A DNA stretch of 64,000 nt, taken from the NCBI RefSeq assembly GCF_035917235.1, contig NZ_CP108423.1, forward strand, positions 4,989,501 to 5,053,500. Direction: 5' to 3'. Position 1 is the stretch's first letter. Each line of letters opens with the position of its first letter. The stretch is from Streptomyces sp. NBC_01294 (GTDB lineage: Bacteria > Actinomycetota > Actinomycetes > Streptomycetales > Streptomycetaceae). Below the pieces are notes generated by a model that ran no database searches, was not told the origin of the DNA, and was given only the letters and a program-made list of their open reading frames with translations. The position numbers were made by a program, and so were the translations under genes. Shown in pieces: positions 27,093 to 35,167 of the stretch.

Positions 27093-28730
27093 ATGGACCT
27101 GATCCCCGCACCCCGGGTCGTCCTCCTCGACGAGGACGGGCGCCGCTTCGCGTGCGGACCCGAGCCGGTCCTCGACGCCGGGCCGGGCACCGGTTCCGTT
27201 GCCCGCTGGCTGCGGCGGGAGCTGGGGGCGGCCACCGGCTGGGAACTGCCTGCCGCAGGGGCCGGCGTGGTCGCCGAGCTGCGGCTGTCCATCGACCCGG
27301 ACGTCGCGGGGGACCGGGGGCCGGAGTCGTACCGCATCGACATCGGCCCGGACGGCGCGGAGCTGACGGGGGCGACGGCCGCCGGGCTGTTCTGGGGCGC
27401 TCAGACGCTGCGTCAACTGCTGGGGCCCGACGCGTACCGGAAGGCGCCGCTGCCCGGCCGCACGTGGAGCCTGCCGTACGTGACCGTCGCGGACGGTCCG
27501 CGGTTCGGCTGGCGCGGGATCATGCTGGACGTGGCCCGGCACTTCATGCCCAAGGACGGGGTGCTGCGGTACATCGACCTGCTCGCCGCGCACAAGCTCA
27601 ACGTGCTGCACCTGCATCTGACCGACGACCAGGGCTGGCGGGTCGAGATCAAGCGCCACCCGCGCCTCACCGAGGTCGGCGCGTGGCGGGCGCGCAGCCG
27701 GTGGGGGCACCGGGCCTCGCCGCTGTGGAACGAGACCCCGCACGGCGGCTTCTACACGCAGGACGACATCCGCGAGATCGTCGCGTACGCCGCCGAACGG
27801 CACGTCCGGGTGGTCCCGGAGATCGACGTACCGGGGCACTCGCAGGCCGCGATCGCCGCGTACCCGGAGCTGGGGAACGCGGACGTCGTCGACACCGCGG
27901 CGCTGGGGGTGTGGGACGACTGGGGGATCAGCGAGAACGTGCTCGCCCCGACCGAGGCCGTGCTGCGCTTCTACGAGGGGGTCTTCGAGGAGCTGCTGGA
28001 GCTGTTCCCTGCGGAGGTCTCCCCCTTCGTGCACGTGGGCGGGGACGAATGCCCCAAGACGCAGTGGCGGGCCTCGGCCGCCGCGCAGGAGCAGATCCGC
28101 GCGCTGGGGGTGGACGGTGAGGACGGTCTGCAGTCCTGGTTCGTCCGGCACTTCGACGGCTGGCTCGCCGAGCGAGGCCGCCGCCTGATCGGGTGGGACG
28201 AGATCCTGGAGGGCGGGCTCGCGCCGGGGGCGGCCGTGTCGTCGTGGCGCGGCTACGCGGGCGGGATCGCCGCCGCCGAGGCCGGGCACGACGTGGTCAT
28301 GTGCCCCGAGCAGCAGGTGTACCTGGACCACCGTCAGGCGGCCGGGGACGAGCCGATGCCCATCGGGTACGTGCGCTCCCTGGAGGACGTCTACCGCTTC
28401 GAGCCCGTGCCGCCGAAACTGTCGCCGGAGGCGGCCGCCCACGTGCTGGGCGCGCAGGCCAACGTGTGGACCGAGGCGATGGAGAACCAGGACCGGGTCG
28501 ACTACCAGGTGTTCCCGCGGCTGGCGGCCTTCGCCGAGGTGGTCTGGTCGTGGCAGCCCGCCCCGGAGGAGCGCGACTTCGCCTGGTTCGAGGGCCGGAT
28601 GGCCGCGGCGCACTACGCGCGGCTGGACGCGCTCGGGGTCGCCTACCGGCCACCGGGCGGTCCGCTGCCGTGGCAGCGGCGGCCCGGGGTCCTCGGCCGC
28701 CCGATCGAGGGCGCGCCCCCGATCGTGTGA
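27093..28730 (+). CDS. Beta-N-acetylhexosaminidase, GH20
   Basis: 545-residue glycoside hydrolase of family 20 that removes terminal GlcNAc/GalNAc from chitobiose or wall-derived sugars. An N-terminal GH20b domain (about 1-135) is followed by the TIM barrel (FGWRGIMLDVARHFMP). The barrel carries the substrate-assisted catalytic pair in HVGGDECPK (Asp-Glu) and tryptophan-rich sugar sites near the C-terminus (QANVWTEAM). There is no signal peptide, so it should be intracellular and act on imported oligosaccharides. Start ATG 27093, preceded by AAGG and a strong inverted repeat. Confidence 0.92.
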   Translation: MDLIPAPRVVLLDEDGRRFACGPEPVLDAGPGTGSVARWLRRELGAATGWELPAAGAGVVAELRLSIDPDVAGDRGPESYRIDIGPDGAELTGATAAGLFWGAQTLRQLLGPDAYRKAPLPGRTWSLPYVTVADGPRFGWRGIMLDVARHFMPKDGVLRYIDLLAAHKLNVLHLHLTDDQGWRVEIKRHPRLTEVGAWRARSRWGHRASPLWNETPHGGFYTQDDIREIVAYAAERHVRVVPEIDVPGHSQAAIAAYPELGNADVVDTAALGVWDDWGISENVLAPTEAVLRFYEGVFEELLELFPAEVSPFVHVGGDECPKTQWRASAAAQEQIRALGVDGEDGLQSWFVRHFDGWLAERGRRLIGWDEILEGGLAPGAAVSSWRGYAGGIAAAEAGHDVVMCPEQQVYLDHRQAAGDEPMPIGYVRSLEDVYRFEPVPPKLSPEAAAHVLGAQANVWTEAMENQDRVDYQVFPRLAAFAEVVWSWQPAPEERDFAWFEGRMAAAHYARLDALGVAYRPPGGPLPWQRRPGVLGRPIEGAPPIV

Positions 28731-28834
28731 CACGGGGGCGGGGGCGCGCACCGGAACCGAAAGGGAACGGGAGTGGAACTCTGGCTCGATTCACCCCTAT
28801 ACAGGGAAAAACGGGCGATCGGGGAGGAGCGGCG

Positions 28835-28987
28835 GTGAAGGCGGCACGGCGGCGCGTACGGGCCTTACGGGGCACCGCGCGGAGGCCGGGGGGCGCCGGG
28901 CGGACCCTCGCGCCGGGCGGCCCGGAAGATGTGCCAGAGTTGCCACGTCCCGGCGGTGAGGACGTACCGTACGGCGGACAGGCGTGA
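28835..28987 (+). CDS. Possible small basic protein
   Basis: A 50-residue frame starting at GTG 28835 with a strong GGGGAGGAG ribosome site and ending 36 bp before the molybdenum hydroxylase operon. The product begins VKAARRRVRALRGTARRPGG and is very basic. A TATACA hexamer at 28798-28803 may be a promoter element. Amino acid content is what any GC-rich frame could give, so only the ribosome site argues for translation. It may instead be the leader of the next operon. Confidence 0.3.
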   Translation: MKAARRRVRALRGTARRPGGAGRTLAPGGPEDVPELPRPGGEDVPYGGQA

Positions 28988-29023
28988 GCGCCGGGACCGG
29001 GACATCGGGAAGGGGCAGCTGGG

Positions 29024-29932
29024 TTGACCACGCACGCACCGCACGCACTGGACTCACCTCAGGGGCCTCGGGGCCCGCAGGCGGCGCAGTCCGTGACGCT
29101 GCCGGCCTCGCTCGACGAGGCCGTGGCGGCGCTCACCGCCATGCCCGCCGCCGTGCCCGTCGCGGGCGGCACCGACCTCATGGCCGCCGTCAACGCCGGG
29201 CTGCTGCGGCCCGCCGCCCTGGTGGGCCTGGGCCGGATCAACGAGATCCGCGGCTGGCAGTACCAGGACGGCCACGCGCTGCTCGGTGCCGGCCTCACCC
29301 ACGCGCGGATGGGACGGCCGGATTTCGCCGCCCTGATCCCCGCGCTGGCGGCCGCCGCGCGCGCCGCAGGGCCCCCGCAGATCCGCAACGCCGGCACCCT
29401 CGGCGGGAACATCGCCACCTCCGCCCCCACGGGCGACGCGCTGCCCGTGCTGGCCGCGCTGGAGGCCGTACTCGTGATCGTCGGCCCGGGCGGGCAGCGG
29501 GAGATCCCGGTGTCGCACCTGCTGGCCGGCCGGGAGATGCTGCGTCCCGGTGAGCTGATCGGCTTCGTGCGGGTGCCGCTGCTGCACGCGCCGCAGGTGT
29601 TCCTGAAGGCCACGGGACGTACGGGGCCGGGGCGCGCTGTGGCGTCCGTGGGGCTCGTACTGGATCCCGCGCACCGGGGTGTGCGCTGTGCGATCGGTGC
29701 GGTGGCCCCGATGCCCCTGCGGCCGCTGGAGGCCGAGCAGTGGGTGGCCTCGCTGATCGACTGGGACGGCGAGCGGGGCCTGGCCCCCGAGGCGCTGGAG
29801 GCCTTCGGCGAGTACGTCGCGGCCGCCTGTGTGCCCGACCAGGGGGAACCGGTGGCTCCCGGTGTACTGCATCTGCGGCGGACGGTGGCCGTGCTGGCGC
29901 GCAGGGCCCTCGGGAGGGCGCTGACCTCATGA
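29024..29932 (+). CDS. Molybdenum hydroxylase FAD-binding subunit
   Basis: 302-residue medium subunit of the xanthine dehydrogenase/CO dehydrogenase class. The FAD-binding motifs are seen (PVAGGTDLMAAV, LGAGLTHARM, NAGTLGGNIATSAPTGD), with the C-terminal CO_deh_flav domain after about residue 180. The start is TTG 29024 with GGAAGGGG 8 nt upstream. The stop overlaps the next start (ATGA), so the three subunits are translationally coupled. It passes electrons from the iron-sulfur subunit to NAD or another acceptor. Confidence 0.9.
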   Translation: MTTHAPHALDSPQGPRGPQAAQSVTLPASLDEAVAALTAMPAAVPVAGGTDLMAAVNAGLLRPAALVGLGRINEIRGWQYQDGHALLGAGLTHARMGRPDFAALIPALAAAARAAGPPQIRNAGTLGGNIATSAPTGDALPVLAALEAVLVIVGPGGQREIPVSHLLAGREMLRPGELIGFVRVPLLHAPQVFLKATGRTGPGRAVASVGLVLDPAHRGVRCAIGAVAPMPLRPLEAEQWVASLIDWDGERGLAPEALEAFGEYVAAACVPDQGEPVAPGVLHLRRTVAVLARRALGRALTS

Positions 29933-32160
29933 GCGAGAACGAGAACGAGAACGTGACCCAGGGGAACGGCACGGCGGGCTGGGGCTGGGAACCGGTCCCG
30001 CAGGGCGGCGAGTACGACTCGGACGCCACGGCCTTCGTGAAACTGCCGCAGGACATGCTGGACGCGCTCGGCACCGGGGAGCCGCTCGCGGCGCCCGGGC
30101 ACGGGTACGTGCCGCCGCCGATGATCGTGCCGCTCGGCTCGGCCAGCACGGATCCGGCGGCCACGGGGACCTGGACGATTCCGGTGCAGTGGCCGGAGGC
30201 GGCGGGTTCGGTTCCGGCCGAACCGGCGCCCGGGGCGGGTTCCGGGGCAGGGGCCGGGTCCGTGGGCGGGCCGATCCCGGCATCGATCCCGATCCCGGCG
30301 TCGGTCGCGGCGGCGTTCGCCGAAGCGGAGCCGGAGCCGGCGTCCGATCCGGGCGAAACGGCGGAGTGGCGCTTCCCCGAGGCGACGCACGAGCCCGGGG
30401 CCGCGGCTTCGACGACCGGCCAGTGGGCCGTTCCGGGCTTCGCCGAATACCCCGAACAGCAGGGTGACTTCCGGCCGGGCACGCTGGACGCCGACTGGAG
30501 CCAGGCTCCGGCGACGCTGCCGGGCGGCGCCCCGACCCCGTGGGCCTACCTGACGCAGCAGCCGGCCGGGGACCAGGACCACCAGAACCACAACCCGAAC
30601 CAGAACCACAACCAGAGCCAGAACCTGCACGCGGACGCGGGCATGCTGCCGGGCACGGACGCGGCCGCAGCCGCTTCGGCCGCTGCCGCCGCCACGGCGC
30701 ACGCCGCCGGCCGGCTGGTCGGCGGGCCCGGCGTGGGCGCGGCAGGGCGCGGGCCGCGGGTGCTGGGCGGCCCCGGTGTGGGCACCCCGCTGCCCGAGGG
30801 CGAGCCGGCGCATCCGGCCCCGCACGACATCGAGGTCGCGCACGGCCCGGCGGCGGAGCAGGCCGAGGGCGCCCGCGGCGGCGACCACGCGCAGCTCGCC
30901 GAGCACGTGGGGCAGGCCGGACACCTGACGCAGGCCGGGCACGCGGAGCACACCGAGCACGCGGAGTCGGCCCGGCACCTGGGGCACGGCGACCACGCGG
31001 GGCACGGCGACCACGCGGGGCACGGCGAGCCCGCGCAGCCCCTGAGCACCAACGGGCACGGCTTCGCGTTCTTCCCCGGGGCACCGGAACCGGGCGGGGC
31101 CGCCGAGCCCGCCGCGACCGCCGCCGGGCAGCCGGTGGCTTCCGGTGGACTGGATCTCTTCGGCTCCATGCGGGCCGAGGCGGAGCCCGCCGAGCCCGCG
31201 CAGCCCGCCGGCACCGACGGCCGCGGCTTCTCGGCCTTCGGCCACACGCCCGAGCCCGCCCCCGTCTCCGCCGCCGTCTCCGCCCCCGTCCCGGTTGTTC
31301 CCGTCCCCGTCGAGGCGCACGACGCCGAGCCCGAGGCGGAGCCGGCCGCGCCGGAGCCCGACGGTGCGGACGGGCACGGCCCCGCCGAGACCGGGCTGGC
31401 CGCGGCGGAGCTCCCGGCCGACCGGACACCGGGTGCGGACACCGCCGACAGCGCTTCGGAGCTCCCGGACGAGGGAACCGGCAAACGGCTCCCGGCTGCG
31501 GTGCCGACGTACGAAGAGGAAACGGGCACCGGGGCCGACGCCCATCACGAGCACCCGCACGCGTCCTACGTACTGCGCGTCAACGGCGCCGACCGGCCCG
31601 TCACCGGCGCCTGGATCGGCGAGTCCCTCCTCTACGTGCTGCGCGAGCGCCTCGGCCTCGCCGGCGCCAAGGACGGGTGCTCGCAGGGCGAGTGCGGCGC
31701 CTGCGCCGTGCAGGTCGACGGCCGGCTGGTCGCCTCCTGCCTGGTCCCGGCCGCGACGGCCGCCGGCAGCGAGGTCCGTACCGTCGAGGGCCTCGCGACG
31801 AACGGGGAACTCTCGGACGTGCAGCAGGCGTTGTGCAGGTCGGGTGCGGTGCAGTGCGGGTTCTGCGTGCCCGGCATGGCGATGACCATCCACGACCTGC
31901 TGGAGGGCAACCACGCCCCGAGCGAGCTGGAGACCCGGCAGGCGCTGTGCGGCAATCTGTGCCGCTGCTCCGGCTACGCGGGGGTCATCGACGCCGTGCG
32001 CGAGGTCGTGTCCGAGCGCGAGGCGGCGGCGTCCGAGCCGGTACCGCAGGCGCCCCATGCGCCCCATGCGCCTCAGGCAGCTCAGGCGTTGTCCGAGCCG
32101 CGCATTCCGCATCAGGCAGCGCCCGGCGAGGGCGGCATCCACCACGGAGGCACGGCGTGA
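29929..32160 (+). CDS. Iron-sulfur subunit with long disordered N-terminal extension
   Basis: 743 residues, against about 160-200 usual for this subunit. The C-terminal part (about 545-715) is a standard [2Fe-2S] subunit: plant-type cluster CSQGECGAC with a fourth Cys in ASCL, and second cluster CGFC plus CGNLCRC. The first 540 residues are low-complexity Ala/Pro/Gly/Glu. They include Asn-Gln repeats near 215-230 and a His-rich block at about 320-370 (repeats of GHGDHA, HAEHTEHAE). No signal peptide is present. Start ATG 29929 overlaps the FAD gene stop. The frame is continuous, so this is a real fusion or extension and not a missed start. The extension might bind metal or tether the enzyme, but nothing demonstrates this. 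Confidence 0.85.
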   Translation: MSENENENVTQGNGTAGWGWEPVPQGGEYDSDATAFVKLPQDMLDALGTGEPLAAPGHGYVPPPMIVPLGSASTDPAATGTWTIPVQWPEAAGSVPAEPAPGAGSGAGAGSVGGPIPASIPIPASVAAAFAEAEPEPASDPGETAEWRFPEATHEPGAAASTTGQWAVPGFAEYPEQQGDFRPGTLDADWSQAPATLPGGAPTPWAYLTQQPAGDQDHQNHNPNQNHNQSQNLHADAGMLPGTDAAAAASAAAAATAHAAGRLVGGPGVGAAGRGPRVLGGPGVGTPLPEGEPAHPAPHDIEVAHGPAAEQAEGARGGDHAQLAEHVGQAGHLTQAGHAEHTEHAESARHLGHGDHAGHGDHAGHGEPAQPLSTNGHGFAFFPGAPEPGGAAEPAATAAGQPVASGGLDLFGSMRAEAEPAEPAQPAGTDGRGFSAFGHTPEPAPVSAAVSAPVPVVPVPVEAHDAEPEAEPAAPEPDGADGHGPAETGLAAAELPADRTPGADTADSASELPDEGTGKRLPAAVPTYEEETGTGADAHHEHPHASYVLRVNGADRPVTGAWIGESLLYVLRERLGLAGAKDGCSQGECGACAVQVDGRLVASCLVPAATAAGSEVRTVEGLATNGELSDVQQALCRSGAVQCGFCVPGMAMTIHDLLEGNHAPSELETRQALCGNLCRCSGYAGVIDAVREVVSEREAAASEPVPQAPHAPHAPQAAQALSEPRIPHQAAPGEGGIHHGGTA

Positions 32161-34502
32161 GCGGGCAGGACGCGGCGACGGCGACGACGGCGCTGAACAC
32201 GATGGTGACGGCCCTGGCCGCGACGGAGGACGAGTCCGCGGAGCCGCACGTACCGCGCGGAATCGGCGCGTCCGTCCCCTCCGACCACACCCGCGCCAAG
32301 ACCGAGGGGACCTTCCCCTACGCCGCCGACCTGTGGGCCGAGGGCCTCCTGTGGGCCGCCGTGCTGCGCTCCCCGCACGCCCACGCCCGCATCCTCTCCA
32401 TCGACACCACGGCCGCCGCCGAGATGCCCGGCGTGCGGGCCGTCGTCACCCACGCCGACGTCCCCGGCGCCACCACGCACGGCCGCCGGATCGCCGACCG
32501 GCCGGTGTTCGCGCATGACGTGGTACGCCACCACGGCGAGCCCATCGCCGCCGTCGCCGCCGACCACCCGGACACCGCGCGGCTCGCCGCGGCCGCGATC
32601 GCCGTCGAGTACGAACTCCTCGACCCGGTCACCGACCCCGAGCAGTCCTTCGGCGCCCCCGCGCTGCACCCCGACGGCAACCTGATCCGGCACATCCCGC
32701 TGCGCTACGGCGACCCGGAGGCGACCGGCGACGTGGTCGTCGAGGGCCTGTACCGGATCGGCCGCCAGGACCCCGCCCCCATCGGCGCGGAGGCCGGGCT
32801 GGCCGTGCCGCGCCCCGACGGCGGCGTCGAGCTCTACACCGCCTCCACCGACCCGCACTCCGACCGCGACCTGGCCGCCGCCTGCTTCGGGCTGGAACCG
32901 GACCGCGTGCGCGTGGTGGTCACCGGCGTGCCGGGCGCGACGGCCGACCGCGAGGACGCCGCCTTCCAGCTGCCGCTCGGCCTGCTCGCCCTGCGCACCG
33001 GCTGCCCGGTCAAGCTGGCCGCCACCCGCGAGGAGTCCTTCCTCGGCCACACCCACCGCCACCCGACCCTGCTGCGCTACCGCCACCACGCGGACGCGGA
33101 GGGCCGGCTGGTCAAGGTCGAGGCGCAGATCCTGATGGACGCGGGCGCGTACGCCGACGCCTCCTCCGAGTCCCTGGCGGCGGCGGTGGCCTTCGCCTGC
33201 GGCCCGTACGTCGTCCCGCACGCCTTCGTCGAAGGCTGGGCGGTACGCACCAACAACCCGCCGTCGGGCCACGTCCGCGGCGAGGGCGCGATGCAGGTGT
33301 GCGCCGCGTACGAGGGCCAGATGGACAAGCTCGCGGCCGCCCTCGGCATCGACGGCGCGGAGCTGCGCATGCGCAACGTCCTGGCGACGGGGGACCTGCT
33401 GCCCACGGGCCAGACGGTGACCTGCCCGGCTCCGGTGGCGGAACTCCTGCGCGCGGTCCGCGACTGCGAGCTGCCCGCCCTCCCCAAGGACACCCCCGAG
33501 GACGAATGGCTGCTGCCGGGCGGCCCGGAGGGCGCGGGCGAACCGGGCGCGGTGCGGCGCGGGGTCGGCTACGGCGTCGGCATGGTGCACATGCTCGGCG
33601 CCGAGGGCGCCGACGAGGTCTCCACCGCCACGGTGAAGGTGGTCAACGGCGTGGCCACGGTCATCTGCGCGGCGGTCGACACCGGCCAGGGCTTCGGCAC
33701 GCTGGCCCGCCAGATCGTCCAGGAGGTCCTGGGCGTCGACCAGGTCGCGGTGGCCCCGGTGGACACCGACCAGCCGCCGGCCGGACCGGCGGCGCACGGC
33801 CGCCACACGTGGGTGTCGGGCGGCGCGGTGGAGCGCGCGGCGAAGATGGTCCGCACGCAGCTCCTGCAGCCGATGGCCCACAAGCTGGGCATGTCCACCG
33901 AGCTGCTCCAGATCGCGGACGGCCGGATCACGTCGTACGACGGCGCGTTCTCGATGACGGTCACGGAGGCCATGGAGGGCAAGGAACTCTGGGCGACGGC
34001 CCAGTGCCGCCCCCACCCGACGGAACCCCTGGACGCGGACGGCCAGGGCGACGCCTTCGTGGGCCTCGCCTTCTGCGCGATCCGCGCGGTGGTGGACGTG
34101 GACATCGAGCTGGGCTCGGTACGGGTCGTGGAACTCGCGGTCGCCCAGGACGTGGGCCGCATCCTCAACCCCCGCCAGCTGGAAGCCCGTATCGAGGCGG
34201 GCGTCACCCAGGGCGTGGGCGCGGCCCTGACGGAGAACCTCCGCACGGTCTCCGGCCTGGTCCGCCACCCGGACCTGACCGGCTACGCCCTGCCGACCTC
34301 GCTGGACGCCCCGACCGTTCGCATCGTCAAACTGGTCGAGGAACGCGACGTGGTGGCCCCGTTCGGCGCGAAGGCGGCGAGCGCGATCCCCGTGGTCACG
34401 ACCCCGGCGGCGGTGGCCTCGGCGGTCCGCGCGGCCACGGGCCGCCCGGTCAACAGGCTCCCGATCAGGCCCTCTGCAGCGGTGGCCGCGCCCAACTCGT
34501 GA
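32157..34502 (+). CDS. Molybdopterin-binding large subunit, divergent active site
   Basis: 781-residue large subunit of the xanthine dehydrogenase family. The a/b hammerhead region (GIGASVPSDHTRAKTEGTFPYAAD) and Moco-binding domains are recognisable. The GTG start at 32157 overlaps the previous stop (GTGA). Two canonical motifs are altered. The FRGFG-type loop reads HVRGEGAMQ. The C-terminal GxGEP motif, which carries the catalytic Glu, reads GAKAASAIPVV, apparently with Ala at the Glu position. The substrate is therefore unlikely to be plain xanthine, or catalysis differs. No XdhC or cofactor-maturation gene is nearby. Confidence 0.85.
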   Translation: MSGQDAATATTALNTMVTALAATEDESAEPHVPRGIGASVPSDHTRAKTEGTFPYAADLWAEGLLWAAVLRSPHAHARILSIDTTAAAEMPGVRAVVTHADVPGATTHGRRIADRPVFAHDVVRHHGEPIAAVAADHPDTARLAAAAIAVEYELLDPVTDPEQSFGAPALHPDGNLIRHIPLRYGDPEATGDVVVEGLYRIGRQDPAPIGAEAGLAVPRPDGGVELYTASTDPHSDRDLAAACFGLEPDRVRVVVTGVPGATADREDAAFQLPLGLLALRTGCPVKLAATREESFLGHTHRHPTLLRYRHHADAEGRLVKVEAQILMDAGAYADASSESLAAAVAFACGPYVVPHAFVEGWAVRTNNPPSGHVRGEGAMQVCAAYEGQMDKLAAALGIDGAELRMRNVLATGDLLPTGQTVTCPAPVAELLRAVRDCELPALPKDTPEDEWLLPGGPEGAGEPGAVRRGVGYGVGMVHMLGAEGADEVSTATVKVVNGVATVICAAVDTGQGFGTLARQIVQEVLGVDQVAVAPVDTDQPPAGPAAHGRHTWVSGGAVERAAKMVRTQLLQPMAHKLGMSTELLQIADGRITSYDGAFSMTVTEAMEGKELWATAQCRPHPTEPLDADGQGDAFVGLAFCAIRAVVDVDIELGSVRVVELAVAQDVGRILNPRQLEARIEAGVTQGVGAALTENLRTVSGLVRHPDLTGYALPTSLDAPTVRIVKLVEERDVVAPFGAKAASAIPVVTTPAAVASAVRAATGRPVNRLPIRPSAAVAAPNS

Positions 34503-34516
34503 CCGTGTGACCCGCA

Positions 34517-34565
34517 TTGCACGTGCAACCCCGGACTTGGGGCTGTCGGTGCCGGTCGCTAGAGT
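34517..34565 (+). promoter_or_regulatory. Promoter and palindrome of the type VII-like locus
   Basis: A 12-bp perfect palindrome TTGCACGTGCAA (34517-34528) stands just upstream of a good promoter: TTGGGG (34537-34542), 17-bp spacer, TAGAGT (34560-34565). A regulator bound to the palindrome would lie immediately before the -35. A leader of about 100 nt follows. Confidence 0.55.
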
Positions 34566-34669
34566 GATCCGTACGAGTGTGCACGCGCGCGTGGACACTG
34601 GTGCGAACGGGGACGGGGAGCGGCGCTGGCGCTGCGACCTCGGGGAGACGGGGAGTCGGGGAGACCAAC

Positions 34670-35167
34670 GTGGCAGAGGACAACGGGTCGGGTCTGGCCG
34701 GAATCGGCACCGCCATGGGCGCGACGAGCGCGGCGATCGCCGCACAGGCGACCGCGCAGGCCGCCGCTGCGCTGCGGATCCAGTACGAGGACCTGAAGGG
34801 CTACAAGAACCTGGTGGACGGCCTCCTGACGACGCTTCAGGAGTCCCCGGCGCACCACGGGAAGATCGCCGACGGCACCCTGCCGACGGGTGCACTGGGC
34901 AAGGGCTTCGCCGAGGCCGAAAACCTCTACAAGGCGTACAACACCGTCCACTCGGAGCTGCAGAAGCTGTCGAAGGGGCTGGCGGCGCAGATCGAGGGCC
35001 TGGGCATCGCCATCCAGTCGGCGGGCGGCGGCTACGCCGAGGTGGATGAAGAAGCGAAGCGGCGGATGGCCCTGATCGCCAAGCAGGCCCACGAGGACTA
35101 CGTCCCGAAGCGCGACCCGTACGCGGACAAGATGGCCGACGCGACGGACAAGGGCAGTGGCTTCTGA
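34670..35167 (+). CDS. Type VII secretion-associated helical protein, YxxxD motif
   Basis: 165-residue mostly helical protein without signal peptide. Ala-rich helices cover residues 10-40 and charged helices 75-115. A YxxxD motif follows (Tyr122, Asp126, GGGYAEVDEE), the C-terminal export signal pattern of type VII substrates. The start is GTG 34670 with GGGGAG 6 nt before. The stop overlaps the next gene (TGATG), a WXG-like protein, so the two probably form a heterodimer as EsxA/EsxB or PE/PPE pairs do. Exact family unknown to me. Confidence 0.7.
   Translation: MAEDNGSGLAGIGTAMGATSAAIAAQATAQAAAALRIQYEDLKGYKNLVDGLLTTLQESPAHHGKIADGTLPTGALGKGFAEAENLYKAYNTVHSELQKLSKGLAAQIEGLGIAIQSAGGGYAEVDEEAKRRMALIAKQAHEDYVPKRDPYADKMADATDKGSGF

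Noticed and set aside
29059..32145. About 1000-codon antisense frame opposite the FAD and iron-sulfur subunit genes
   Set aside because: A shadow of the low-complexity coding strand. No domain or start signal, and the sense strand has coupled starts and cluster-binding cysteines.
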